NCBI RefSeq assembly: GCF_024721995.1
Contig: NZ_JANQBC010000005.1
Coordinates: 1-64,000 of the forward strand
Source: Paenibacillus radicibacter
GTDB taxonomy: Bacteria; Bacillota; Bacilli; Paenibacillales; NBRC-103111
Direction: 5' to 3'
Length of the DNA: 64,000 bases
Position numbers and translations under genes: made by a program. Every line of letters starts with the position of its first letter. Position 1 is the first letter of the stretch. Below are positions 55,151-63,825 of the stretch, piece by piece. Under the pieces are notes generated by a model that was not told where the DNA came from, did not search any database, and saw nothing but the letters and a program-made list of their open reading frames with translations.

Positions 55151-56218
55151 ATGACACAATCCACGCTAACCAACTTAAAAAAACAGGTTGCCCCTTATGA
55201 AAAATCAAATACGAGGGCTAGTATTAAACAGCTAATTAACACCTTAGGACCTTTATTTGTACTATGGTTTTCTGCGTATCTAAGCCTATCTATATCCTAT
55301 TGGCTCTCGCTCCCCATTATGATTATCGCATCCGGTTTCGTTATACGAACTTTTATCATTTTCCATGATTGTTGTCATCAATCGTTCTTCAAAAGCCGTA
55401 GAGCTAACGAAATAATTGGTACAATTACGGGAATCCTTACACTCTTTCCCTATCAACAATGGAAGAATAGTCATTCGATCCATCATGCAACGAGCAGTAA
55501 CCTCGAGAAACGTGGAATAGGTGATATGTGGGTACTTACCGTTGATGAATATGCGGCATCTTCGATAGGGGTCCGAATTGCGTATCGGTTATATCGGAAT
55601 CCATTTATTATGTTTGGACTAGGCCCCATCTTGTTGTTCGTATTTACAAACCGCTTTAATACAAAAGGTGCAAAACGCAAGGAAAGAATCAGTACTTATA
55701 TGACAAATGTCTCTATCCTTGCTTTATATGGGTTATTGATCTGGATAGTTGGATGGCAGTCATTTGTTCTGATCCAAGCTCCAATTATGTTCGTAGCGGG
55801 CTTGATGGGAATCTGGCTATTTTATGTGCAACATCAGTTTGAAGATTCCTACTTCGAGAATGAGGATGAGTGGAGTTATGTGAAAGCCGCGGTAGAGGGA
55901 AGCTCCTATTATAAACTGCCGAAGCTTCTGCAATGGATTACTGGAAATATTGGGTTTCATCATGTCCATCATTTGAGTCCGAAAGTGCCAAATTATAATT
56001 TGGAAAAGGCGCATAATGCAACGCCACCGCTTCAAAAAGCAACGACAATAACAATAGGAACTAGTTTGAAGTCGCTACGGTTTCGTCTATGGGATGAGCG
56101 TAACAAAATGTTTGTCGGTTATAGAAATATTAAACAGGTGAACCTTAAGGAAAATGCTCATGATCCTTTGGATAACAAATTAAAAGTAAAAGTTCGTAAA
56201 TCGAGCTTACAAAGGTAA
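55151..56218 (+). CDS. des: Membrane fatty-acid desaturase (Des-like)
   Basis: A 355-residue di-iron desaturase with the three histidine boxes 'FHDCCHQ' (near 75), 'HSIHH' (near 112) and 'HVHHLSP' (near 275), and four or more membrane helices. It introduces a double bond into membrane phospholipid acyl chains on cooling. GAGGAGG precedes the ATG. The desK-desR pair follows, the arrangement known from B. subtilis, where DesR-P activates des. Confidence 0.93.
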   Translation: MTQSTLTNLKKQVAPYEKSNTRASIKQLINTLGPLFVLWFSAYLSLSISYWLSLPIMIIASGFVIRTFIIFHDCCHQSFFKSRRANEIIGTITGILTLFPYQQWKNSHSIHHATSSNLEKRGIGDMWVLTVDEYAASSIGVRIAYRLYRNPFIMFGLGPILLFVFTNRFNTKGAKRKERISTYMTNVSILALYGLLIWIVGWQSFVLIQAPIMFVAGLMGIWLFYVQHQFEDSYFENEDEWSYVKAAVEGSSYYKLPKLLQWITGNIGFHHVHHLSPKVPNYNLEKAHNATPPLQKATTITIGTSLKSLRFRLWDERNKMFVGYRNIKQVNLKENAHDPLDNKLKVKVRKSSLQR

Positions 56219-56290
56219 TAAAACACATCGTTTCATGTTGTGCTAAAATATAAGTAAATCTATGTTGAAGAAAAAGAGGCTAAACGGACT

Positions 56291-57427
56291 ATGCAAAAGT
56301 GGTATCAAATTTTTCACAAAAACACCGGTCTTAGTCCTTATGTGTGGGTTGTCTTTTATATCCTACCTTTTTATTTCATATTTCGTTCTTCTACCACATC
56401 CCACATTGTATTAGGCACAATCATGATTATGGTTTTCTTTAGTTGCTATGTGCTGTCCTTCGTATCTAAAGGATGGATTGTGTATTTTTGGACTAGTGTA
56501 CAAATTATTATTTCGATTATCATGGCGATCGTATTCAGTTATGTGTATTTCTCTTTGTTTTTAGCATATTTTATTGGCACCATGAAAAGTCGGGCAGGAT
56601 TTATTACGTTATACTGCATTCATCTAGTAACGACAATCTTAACGATTAACTATGGATTGATATCCGAAAATCCTGTCTATTATACACAATTGCCTTTTAT
56701 CATTATTAGTGTCATTGGGGTTATTCTCATTCCAGTTACCACGTTCAACCGAAACAGAAGTGAAAAACTTCAGGGACAGCTAGAGGATGCAAATAAGCGG
56801 ATTTCCGAGTTGGTAAAGCTAGAAGAGCGCCAAAGAATCGCTCGAGACTTACACGATACACTTGGTCAGAAACTCTCATTAATTGGTTTGAAGAGTGATT
56901 TGGCTGGGAAATTAATAAGCAAAAATCCGGCCCAAGCACAAATCGAAATCAATGATGTTCGTCAGACAGCTAGAATTGCGTTAAAAGAAGTTCGGGAAAT
57001 TGTAACGCAAATGCGCGGAACGAGACTCGTGGAAGAGGTATTCCGAATCAAACAGATTTTGAAGGCAGCAGAGATCGACCTCATTGTGGAGGGGGATCCG
57101 AAGTTAACTAACACTTCCCTAATTAATGAAAATGTATTGAGCATGTGTTTGAAGGAATCGATTACGAATATTATCAAACATAGCAGTGCTACTCAGTGTT
57201 CGATCTCCATTGAGCCATCACCAAACGATCTCGTTATCAAGGTCGGGGACAATGGGATCGGCATAACGAATGAATGTCTTGTGTTACCTGGAAATGGAAT
57301 ACGGGGCATGAAAGAGCGACTTGAGTTTGTAAACGGTTGTATGGAAATTGTCTCAGATAGTGGAACGATGATTGTTATAAAAGTGCCGAATACCATCATA
57401 CCACCAGAAAGGGAAGTGAGGATATGA
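56291..57427 (+). CDS. desK: Thermosensor histidine kinase (DesK-like)
   Basis: A 378-residue kinase: five or so membrane helices in residues 15-155, a coiled linker, then a NarL-type kinase core with H-box 'RQRIARDLHDTLGQKLSLIG' and catalytic 'VGDNGIGI' and 'GNGIRGMKERLEF'. DesK senses membrane thickness/fluidity. Overlaps desR by four bases (ATGA). Confidence 0.93.
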   Translation: MQKWYQIFHKNTGLSPYVWVVFYILPFYFIFRSSTTSHIVLGTIMIMVFFSCYVLSFVSKGWIVYFWTSVQIIISIIMAIVFSYVYFSLFLAYFIGTMKSRAGFITLYCIHLVTTILTINYGLISENPVYYTQLPFIIISVIGVILIPVTTFNRNRSEKLQGQLEDANKRISELVKLEERQRIARDLHDTLGQKLSLIGLKSDLAGKLISKNPAQAQIEINDVRQTARIALKEVREIVTQMRGTRLVEEVFRIKQILKAAEIDLIVEGDPKLTNTSLINENVLSMCLKESITNIIKHSSATQCSISIEPSPNDLVIKVGDNGIGITNECLVLPGNGIRGMKERLEFVNGCMEIVSDSGTMIVIKVPNTIIPPEREVRI

Positions 57428-58023
57428 TCCGAATTGTGATTGCCGAGGACCAACGGATGCTGTTGGGCGCACTTGCATCCTTACTTGATTTGGAAGAGGA
57501 TATGCAGGTTGTTGGTAAAGCAAGCAATGGAGAGGATGCTGTGAAACTGGTTAAACAGCATAAGCCAGATATTTGTGTCATGGATATTGAGATGCCAATA
57601 ATGAACGGTTTAGATGCGGCGGAGGAACTAAAGGGATTGGGTTGCAAAATCATTATATTGACCACGTTTGCTCGTTATGGGTATTTTGAAAGGGCCGTGA
57701 AAGCGGGTGCTAACGGTTATTTGTTGAAAGATAGCCCAAGCGAGGAACTAGCTACCTCAATTCGGAGTGTGATGGCTGGCAAGCGAATCTATGCCTCAGA
57801 GCTGGTAGATGAGACTTATAATGAAGAAAATCCTTTGACCGAGAGGGAAAAGGAAGTGCTGAACCTGATCGCCGACGGTAAAAATACGAAGGAAATCGCT
57901 GATCACATGTACATAACCAGAGGTACCGTTCGCAACTACATTTCCATTATTCTCGATAAGCTCAATGTCACTAATCGAATTGAGGCTATTATGCGTTTCA
58001 AAGAGAAGGGATGGTTCAAATGA
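57424..58023 (+). CDS. desR: Response regulator DesR-like (NarL/LuxR type)
   Basis: A 199-residue regulator. Receiver: 'VIAEDQRMLLGALASLL', phospho-Asp in 'DICVMDIEMPIMNG', Lys in 'YLLKDSP'. LuxR helix-turn-helix: 'LTEREKEVLNLIADGKNTKE' and 'GTVRNYISIILDKL'. Target is the desaturase promoter upstream. An IS3 element sits five bases behind its stop, between gene and terminator. Confidence 0.93.
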   Translation: MIRIVIAEDQRMLLGALASLLDLEEDMQVVGKASNGEDAVKLVKQHKPDICVMDIEMPIMNGLDAAEELKGLGCKIIILTTFARYGYFERAVKAGANGYLLKDSPSEELATSIRSVMAGKRIYASELVDETYNEENPLTEREKEVLNLIADGKNTKEIADHMYITRGTVRNYISIILDKLNVTNRIEAIMRFKEKGWFK

Positions 58024-58075
58024 CAGGAGGGACTGACCCCCGTTTGTGAGGCAGGGATCAAAACACCTTTCAAGT

Positions 58076-58921
58076 TTAAGCAGCCAGTTGTCGATATTGT
58101 ATCGGCGATTGGTTATTTAATTTCGTTTGAATACGAATTGAGTTATAATACCTAATGTAATCTCGAACGGTATGCTCAACGATTGCCGTCGTTGTGCAAG
58201 TTAACCCTTCGAGATAAAACGTTTCAGACTTTAAGGTAGAATGGAACGATTCGATAGGGGCATTATCAGCGGGCGTTCCCTTGCGGGACATACTCATGAT
58301 AATGCCTTTTCCTTTTACAGCCTCTTGGTAAGCTTGAGACGTATACACGCTGCCTTGATCACTGTGTAACAACATGCCTTGCTGCTCTGGAAGCTGACTT
58401 AGTGTATCTAAAACAAAGGATGTATCTTGTGTATCTGCAATATTGTAAGCGACAATTTCACCGTTGTACAAATCTAAAATGCTCGATAAGTACAATGTTT
58501 TATTACCAAATGGCAAATACGTAATATCCGTCACTAGCTTTTGCATGGGTTTTGTTGCTTGGAATTGACGCTTGAGCAGGTGCTCCGCGACTTGTACTGG
58601 TTGACCCGTTAGTTTGCGTTTCTTTACTTTTACACGGCAATGCAGCTGTTCTCGTTGCATGATTCGTTGAACTCGTTTGTGATTAATTTGATGCTGCTCT
58701 AAACGCAGTAGTGCTGTAATTTTTCGATATCCATATCTGAATTTATGTTGCGAGCATAATTCACGAATTCTCTCCACGATGCTGGGTTCTCTTAAATCCT
58801 TGTTTCTAGCTTTACAGCGATAGTAAGTTGAACGTGGGACCCCTAGCCATGCACAAGCCTGTGAGATTTTCAATTCACCTCGAAAAGACTCTATGCAAGC
58901 TACTACGAGTTCTGATTCCAC
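58076..58921 (-). CDS. IS3-family transposase OrfB
   Basis: A 281-residue DDE integrase-type transposase. HTH_21 region 'YGYRKITALLRLEQHQINHK', then catalytic D in 'LVTDITYLPFG', D in 'LLHSDQGSVYTS' and E in 'ADNAPIESFHSTLKSE'. Normally made as an OrfAB fusion by -1 frameshifting in the 19-base overlap with OrfA. No inactivating change seen. Confidence 0.94.
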   Translation of the reverse strand: MESELVVACIESFRGELKISQACAWLGVPRSTYYRCKARNKDLREPSIVERIRELCSQHKFRYGYRKITALLRLEQHQINHKRVQRIMQREQLHCRVKVKKRKLTGQPVQVAEHLLKRQFQATKPMQKLVTDITYLPFGNKTLYLSSILDLYNGEIVAYNIADTQDTSFVLDTLSQLPEQQGMLLHSDQGSVYTSQAYQEAVKGKGIIMSMSRKGTPADNAPIESFHSTLKSETFYLEGLTCTTTAIVEHTVRDYIRYYNSIRIQTKLNNQSPIQYRQLAA

Positions 58922-59223
58922 CTCCTTTCTAGCTCCTTGTACTTTTTTAGCACGTCCAGCTGTTGTTTAAGATAACGATTTTCTAGTGTAAGCATCTCTA
59001 TTTCCGAAGTAACTTTAGCTCCTTTACCATAGCTATATTGCTTACCAACAGGTTGCTCCAATCTATGCAATTCACCATTTTTACACCATCTCATCCACGT
59101 TTCTATTTGTGTCTTGTTCCGTATGTGGAGCTGCTCCATAACTTCTTTAACGGGAACACCTGCCAATCTCAACTCAATAGCTTTCATCTTTATTTCTTTT
59201 GGATAACTTACTCTTGTTGCCAT
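58903..59223 (-). CDS. IS3-family transposase OrfA
   Basis: A 106-residue DNA-binding protein: helix-turn-helix 'AGVPVKEVMEQLHIRNKTQI' followed by a leucine-zipper-like helix 'EIEMLTLENRYLKQQLDVL'. ATG 59223 matches 'MATRVSYPKEIK' starts of this lineage and has GGAGGTG upstream on the minus strand; the longer ORF to 59301 runs into the terminal repeat. Confidence 0.9.
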   Translation of the reverse strand: MATRVSYPKEIKMKAIELRLAGVPVKEVMEQLHIRNKTQIETWMRWCKNGELHRLEQPVGKQYSYGKGAKVTSEIEMLTLENRYLKQQLDVLKKYKELERRWNQNS

Positions 59224-59320
59224 GACAAAAACACCTCCAAGATTGTCACTATATCTTACGACATAGTGGATTTCACTTGAAGGTGTTTTGATTTGTCTCA
59301 CGCTAAGGTGTCAGTCCCGG

Positions 59321-59358
59321 ACCCAAAAAGGTGTTCAGATTTGTGGGTACTTTTTTGT
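59321..59358 (+). terminator. Displaced terminator of the des operon
   Basis: ACCCAAA...TTTGTGGGT stem followed by ACTTTTTTG, directly outside the IS right end. Confidence 0.65.
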
Positions 59359-59453
59359 TAACTATTTGGGTTCGAGCTGCCCATCAGCAGTCATTAGTTA
59401 ATGAAATTATCAACAGGAGCATCGCAAGTGTTGCAACTAATTTGAGGTCGTTG

Positions 59454-59468
59454 CCCCTCGCCTCCATA
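59454..59468 (+). repeat. ssrA-end repeat (copy B)
   Basis: CCCCTCGCCTCCATA is identical to 15 bases at the ssrA 3' end. A terminator stands right behind it, as with the other copies. Confidence 0.65.
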
Positions 59469-59477
59469 TGGAGTAAG

Positions 59478-59505
59478 AAAAAGACACCTCAGAGGTGTCT
59501 TTTTT
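59478..59505 (+). terminator. Terminator behind ssrA-end copy B
   Basis: AAAAAGACACCTC-AG-AGGTGTCTTTTTT. Confidence 0.88.
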
Positions 59506-59601
59506 GCTTTTATAAAGTAGCCGATTAGATAAATAGGACGGGCTAGCTCACTTACTACTAAATGACATCCACATGGTCTTAATGCCCTAATGTAATTTAG
59601 C

Positions 59602-60648
59602 TTACTTAATATGCTGTTGTGTTACACAGTGAATCATACCACCGTATGCATATAATTCACTTACATGAATACCGACAATTCTTCTCCCTGGGAATTGGCC
59701 TTCAATGATTTGTAGTGCTAACTTGTCATGCTCATCATCATATATAGGAACCAATACAACTTCGTTTCCGATATAAAAATTCAAATAGGAACCTTTACAA
59801 TTCGCCTCTTTCACGACTTTTCTTGTTAACGGTAATGGAATAAGTTGAAACGGCTTTCCATCCGTATTTCTTGCTTGTTGTAATTGTTGATAATGCAGCT
59901 CGTGTGCCTCCAAAAGATACGCTTCACTTTCACCAAAAGGGTCGTATTCGTAGAGAATGGTAGTTTCATTGGAGAAACGTGCTGAAGCGTCAATATGGAA
60001 ATCGGTAACCTCATCATAGTTATCTTCTCCACGAATACCGGTTATCCATATAAAGTTTGTTACACCTAAATACTTAGTTAACGCACGTTCAATTTCTTCT
60101 TGAGAGAGTGCAGGGTTTCGATTTTCATTTATAATTGAAGATTTTGCGGCCATCAAGGTACCATTTCCGTTTACTTCTATCCCTCCGCCTTCTAGGCAAA
60201 CGTCCACGTCAACTTTCGGGATGTTGTAATGCTTACTTATTTGACTTGGAACAACAGCATCATTAGTATATGGACATTTATTCCCCCAACCGTTGAAAAT
60301 CCAATGTGTTAGCGAAAGCTGATTATCCCTGTCTTTCACAAAAATCGGCCCATTATCTCTTATCCAAATATCATCCGTTTCTTGAATCAAGAAGTGAATT
60401 TTATCTAAATTAACATTCGCTTCATTTAGCTTCGATTGAACATACTCTCTTTCTTCGTCATTATATACAACAATGTACACATTTTCTCCATAATGAAGTT
60501 CCTTTGCCATCGTTACCCAAATATTATTGAGCTTAGCTTTATACCTTTCGCCTCTATGGGTTTTATCATGAGGCCATTGAAGCCAGGTATCCTCATGTTC
60601 CTCCCATTCTGCTGGCATATAAAATTGGATATTTTCTATACTTTTCAT
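59602..60648 (-). CDS. aguA: Agmatine deiminase
   Basis: A 348-residue guanidino-modifying enzyme of the AguA / peptidyl-arginine-deiminase family that turns agmatine into N-carbamoylputrescine. 'MPAEWEEHEDTWLQWPHD' opens it; 'CLEGGGIEVNGNGTLM', 'DEVTDFHIDASARF' and the catalytic Cys in 'GGMIHCVTQQ' near the C-terminus. No putrescine-pathway partner lies nearby. ATG 60648 is the family start; GGGGTG lies upstream. Confidence 0.92.
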   Translation of the reverse strand: MKSIENIQFYMPAEWEEHEDTWLQWPHDKTHRGERYKAKLNNIWVTMAKELHYGENVYIVVYNDEEREYVQSKLNEANVNLDKIHFLIQETDDIWIRDNGPIFVKDRDNQLSLTHWIFNGWGNKCPYTNDAVVPSQISKHYNIPKVDVDVCLEGGGIEVNGNGTLMAAKSSIINENRNPALSQEEIERALTKYLGVTNFIWITGIRGEDNYDEVTDFHIDASARFSNETTILYEYDPFGESEAYLLEAHELHYQQLQQARNTDGKPFQLIPLPLTRKVVKEANCKGSYLNFYIGNEVVLVPIYDDEHDKLALQIIEGQFPGRRIVGIHVSELYAYGGMIHCVTQQHIK

Positions 60649-60730
60649 ACCTATGCACCCCTTATTACGAATGTACATTCACTCTATAGGTTGACACCGT
60701 GTTAAGGTCAACAGAAAACATCATTTTTAT

Positions 60731-60876
60731 GGAGAAAATACTTGTAGTGGATATTGGATAAACACTTACACCGTTGGGGCTTTGAAGTCAAACAGCTTCA
60801 TCAAACCGACGTTTTTTACAAGACAGGTGATGGTATCGGGTCTGTGATGGCTACTCGGGTGTTTGTTTTTGTGTAG
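60731..60876 (+). pseudogene. Small decayed coding fragment
   Basis: The 60679-61066 gap holds a hairpin TTGAC...GTCAA (60690-60709) and this fragment: 'MEKILVVDIG' then a stop, and after a frame change 'HLHRWGFEVKQLHQTDVFYK'. The first part resembles the start of a response regulator, but the length is too short to be sure. Confidence 0.25.
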
Positions 60877-61066
60877 AGAATAAAAATAGTGATGTAGTAT
60901 TTTATGAAAAACCATAGTGGCAAAAATTTAGATTTTGTTGATAAATGATAAAGGCTGATAATTAGTTTTACAGTAAAATTATGGTATAATTTAGGAAGTT
61001 AAATCACAAAATACAAATTGGCTCAGGTCTATTGTCGTATTTATGAAAGGTAGAGGTGTGATTGTA

Positions 61067-61969
61067 TTGAAAAACAATATTATGCTATCCATTATGTTAT
61101 CTATAATGTTATTAACAGTTTTCCCTGTTGGTGCTTTGGCTGTGGTTGTTGATACAATATCCAAATCGAATATTGCCAAAACCTATATTTATCCTTATGA
61201 AGAAGATGATACAGAGTCTTATATTCTATATGACGACTCTACCAAAGAGTCAATTAACAAAAATTTTGTAGCATTATTTATTAATGGATCTATCATAAAA
61301 AATGCTAATTTGATTACTGAAAATGACAGGATTTTACTGCCTGTTAGGATTTTAGCTGAAAATTTAGGTGCTCAAATTAAATGGGACTCTAAAACAGGAA
61401 AAGTTACAATTATTGATGCAGAAAATACTATCGAATTATTTATAGATCATAAAAATGCTAAAATAAATGGTGAAAAAATTGATTTAGATGTTGCACCTAG
61501 AATATTTAATAATTCCACCTATGTACCAATTAGATTTGTCGCAGAAGCTTTAAATGCTAAAATCGATTTTTTTAATGGAAAGGACTTAACACAGCAACAC
61601 ATTCTCCCAAGAATGCCTCATGTTATGGTTAGCAGATATCCAAGCAGTGTTGAGATGCTTTCTAAAGAAGAGGCAATTGAAAAAGTAAGAGAAGAATTAA
61701 TAGTAGCTTTTGAAAATAAATTTGGAGAATTTATTCCTCTTGCTGAAAACGAAGAACCTAGTAAAGAAGATGACAAGGCAATACTTAGAGATGTGATTAC
61801 TAATTTAAATATAGAGTCGGAAAATGATAGATATTATGTGGTACCAGTTATGTTTGATTTTTGGATTGATAAGTACACAGGAGATATATATACATTTTAT
61901 AATGGTCTCAGAATGTCAATAAATATCTTTAATCCCTACGCTGAGAATGCATTGTCTTTTGCAGGATAA
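61067..61969 (+). CDS. Secreted protein with copper-amine-oxidase N-terminal domain
   Basis: About 300 residues: signal peptide (1-~25, 'MLSIMLLTVFPVGALA'), then a stalk-like Cu_amine_oxidN1 domain with 'ILLPVRILAENLGAQIKWDS' and 'STYVPIRFVAEALNAKIDFF', a wall-binding/structural module common in Paenibacillus exoproteins. The C-terminal ~100 residues are unrecognised. TTG 61067 gives a normal signal peptide behind GAGGTG; ATG 61043 is possible. The gene is much richer in A/T than the rest of the window, which suggests transfer. Confidence 0.75.
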   Translation: MKNNIMLSIMLSIMLLTVFPVGALAVVVDTISKSNIAKTYIYPYEEDDTESYILYDDSTKESINKNFVALFINGSIIKNANLITENDRILLPVRILAENLGAQIKWDSKTGKVTIIDAENTIELFIDHKNAKINGEKIDLDVAPRIFNNSTYVPIRFVAEALNAKIDFFNGKDLTQQHILPRMPHVMVSRYPSSVEMLSKEEAIEKVREELIVAFENKFGEFIPLAENEEPSKEDDKAILRDVITNLNIESENDRYYVVPVMFDFWIDKYTGDIYTFYNGLRMSINIFNPYAENALSFAG

Positions 61970-62024
61970 AAATCGTCAGGAAAAAGATAATCTAAATTGT
62001 AACTATGCTTTGCAATGACTCTAA

Positions 62025-62107
62025 GGTGACATCAAATCTGTAACTACACCCGTAGAAGCTAAAGAGGCGTTATCTTCGGACAGGGGTTCGACTTCCCTCG
62101 CCTCCAT
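62025..62107 (+). repeat. ssrA-end duplication (copy C)
   Basis: Eighty-three bases aligned without gaps to 51659-51741 with seven mismatches, five of them clustered in the variable segment before TTATCTTCGG. It is a full duplicate of the tRNA-like end of ssrA with no tmRNA in front, the expected look of the far attachment site of an integrated element. Confidence 0.9.
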
Positions 62108-62117
62108 CAATAATATT

Positions 62118-62147
62118 AAAAAAGCGACCTCATGAGGTCGCTTTTTT
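62118..62147 (+). terminator. Terminator behind ssrA-end copy C
   Basis: AAAAAAGCGACCTC-AT-GAGGTCGCTTTTTT. Confidence 0.92.
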
Positions 62148-62292
62148 GTGTGTTCGGACTCGAAAGTGGGTGGGTATCGCCTTGTCAGGGGTTAGTCCGC
62201 ACGGACTGCAATGTAAATGAAGGAGTAAGTGATTGATTCACACTACTATGAAAATAAATGTTACAATTCTGCAAATTTATTACATAACATCT

Positions 62293-62347
62293 TGATGATA
62301 ACAATTGGTAAATTTATACTATTAACATACCGAGCGTTCGGTATGTT
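62293..62347 (+). promoter_or_regulatory. Promoter and operator of the TetR-type regulator
   Basis: TTGATG (62293-62298), 16 bases, TATACT (62315-62320). Just downstream AACATACCGA-GCGT-TCGGTATGTT (62324-62347) is a perfect 10-base inverted repeat, the expected autoregulatory TetR operator. Confidence 0.8.
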
Positions 62348-62368
62348 TATGAGATTGGGGGATTAACG

Positions 62369-62953
62369 TTGAAGCAAAACGACAAGATGGAAAGTACCAC
62401 AAAACAAAAAATTGTGGATGTTTCCAAAGCGCTGTTTGCACAAAAAGGCTATGCGGCAACTTCAATTAAAGATATTTGTGAGGGGGTGCAATGCAGCAAG
62501 GGAGCTATTTATCATCACTTTGAAAACAAGGAAGACCTATTCAATTATATAACGAAGCAAATATTTACGGCATCATGGAATCAATGGATTGAGATTGCGT
62601 CGAACTATCAAAACATGATTGATAAACTCTATGTATTCGCTGATTTTTTTGTGGAATCGATGCAGAGGCAGCTTTCAAAAGCTGCAGAGGAATATTTAAA
62701 AAGCACGGCTAGTGAAGAATCACGGATCCAATTCATTGGTTATGTGGGCGAGTACATGAACAATTTTGAATCCTTCATAGAGGAAGGGATATTATCAGGT
62801 CAGTTTAAGCAAGAAAACCCAAAAGAGCTCGCATTCATCATATTAAGTTTCTATTCGGGCTTGGCTGATAGCTACAATTTTATGAGTAAAGATGAGATGA
62901 AGCTCCTGTTCCATAAAGCGACGACGCTATTGTTGGAAGGGATTAAATCATAA
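62369..62953 (+). CDS. TetR/AcrR-family transcriptional regulator
   Basis: A 194-residue repressor. N-terminal helix-turn-helix 'GYAATSIKDICEGVQCSKGA' with 'IYHHFENKEDLF'; the C-terminal part resembles TetR_C ligand domains of the QacR/YsiA kind. Start TTG 62369 (GGGGG upstream) or ATG 62384. The glycosyltransferase gene follows after 12 bases, so the two form one operon under the palindrome. Confidence 0.9.
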   Translation: MKQNDKMESTTKQKIVDVSKALFAQKGYAATSIKDICEGVQCSKGAIYHHFENKEDLFNYITKQIFTASWNQWIEIASNYQNMIDKLYVFADFFVESMQRQLSKAAEEYLKSTASEESRIQFIGYVGEYMNNFESFIEEGILSGQFKQENPKELAFIILSFYSGLADSYNFMSKDEMKLLFHKATTLLLEGIKS

Positions 62954-62965
62954 GGAGGCATGTGT

Positions 62966-63727
62966 ATGTTTATTGGGGTTAGGGTTATTGAGCAAGAACG
63001 TGTTGATTTGACTGTGGTTATTCCAGCCCATAATGAAGAAAAATATATTCAAAGATGTCTGGATTCAATTCAGAAAGCAGCAGCTTCTTATCAAGGCTGT
63101 ATAGAAGTTGTAGTTGTCCTAAATCGTTGTACGGATCAGACAAGGCAGATTGCCGAGTTATATAATTGTGTAATCATTACGGAAGATAGCAAAAATCTCT
63201 CTAAAATTAAAAACGCAGGGGTACGAGTTGCTAGGGGAGAAATGATTGTCACTATTGATGCGGACAGTTGGATGGCAGAAAATATGTTGGTAGAGGTTGA
63301 TACCCTATTAAAAACAGGCAAGTATATTGGCGGCGGGGTGGGAGCTATACGGTCTGAAAGGGTCTCATTAGGAATTATTGCTTCATCAATGGTCATCGTG
63401 CTTCCCCTTTTACTCAAATACGGGAATATTGCCATTGGGATGTTCTGGTGTTATAAAAAAGATTTCGATGCGATTCAAGGGTTCAATGAGAAGATGTTAA
63501 TGACCGAAGATGCTGATTTTGCAAAACGCTTGAAGCAATGGGGAAAGAAGAATGGAAAATTATTCGGGATAATAAGGAAAGCTACCCTGTTTATTTCGAC
63601 CAGGAGGTTTGACACGCTTGGGGATTGGGCGATCTTTAAGAACCCGAAAATCATAATGGGTTACTGGACTGGCGGGAAAAATCAAAAGACAGCCGATCTT
63701 GCCTATTATGAAGATCAGAAAAGATAG
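62966..63727 (+). CDS. Glycosyltransferase family 2
   Basis: A 253-residue GT-A enzyme: 'TVVIPAHNEEKYIQRCLDSI' binds the sugar nucleotide, 'VTIDADSWM' is the DXD-type metal site, 'MTEDADFAKRLKQWG' the catalytic region. A hydrophobic segment 'IIASSMVIVLPLLLKYGNIA' suggests membrane contact. ATG 62966 is seven bases behind AGGAGG; ATG 62960 is too close. Acceptor unknown. Confidence 0.85.
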   Translation: MFIGVRVIEQERVDLTVVIPAHNEEKYIQRCLDSIQKAAASYQGCIEVVVVLNRCTDQTRQIAELYNCVIITEDSKNLSKIKNAGVRVARGEMIVTIDADSWMAENMLVEVDTLLKTGKYIGGGVGAIRSERVSLGIIASSMVIVLPLLLKYGNIAIGMFWCYKKDFDAIQGFNEKMLMTEDADFAKRLKQWGKKNGKLFGIIRKATLFISTRRFDTLGDWAIFKNPKIIMGYWTGGKNQKTADLAYYEDQKR

Positions 63728-63745
63728 ATGACTTTCTTTTTGCTG

Positions 63746-63780
63746 ATCTTCGGATAGGGAATTGAATTTCTACGCCTCCA
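63746..63780 (+). repeat. Decayed ssrA-end repeat (copy D)
   Basis: ATCTTCGGATAGGG...CGCCTCCA keeps the order and spacing of the ssrA end (ATCTTCGGACAGGG...CGCCTCCA); the middle has diverged. It lies right behind the glycosyltransferase gene. Confidence 0.6.
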
Positions 63781-63793
63781 CCAATATGATCAG

Positions 63794-63818
63794 ATAAGCG
63801 ACCTTGTGAGGGTCGCTC
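63794..63818 (+). terminator. Terminator-like hairpin behind copy D
   Basis: AAGCGACC-TTGTGA-GGGTCGCT, the same stem sequence as the terminator behind copy C with changes. Confidence 0.6.
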
Positions 63819-63825
63819 GTCTTTA

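Larger units (their letters stand above)
58029..59318 (-). mobile_element. Intact IS3-family insertion sequence (IS150-type)
   Basis: 1290 bases with imperfect terminal inverted repeats starting GGGACTGAC at both ends and a second shared block ATCAAAACACCTT. It is flanked by a 3-base target duplication GGA (58026-58028 and 59319-59321), as expected for IS3. Two overlapping genes on the minus strand are complete. Insertion separated desR from its terminator (59321-59358). Confidence 0.92.
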
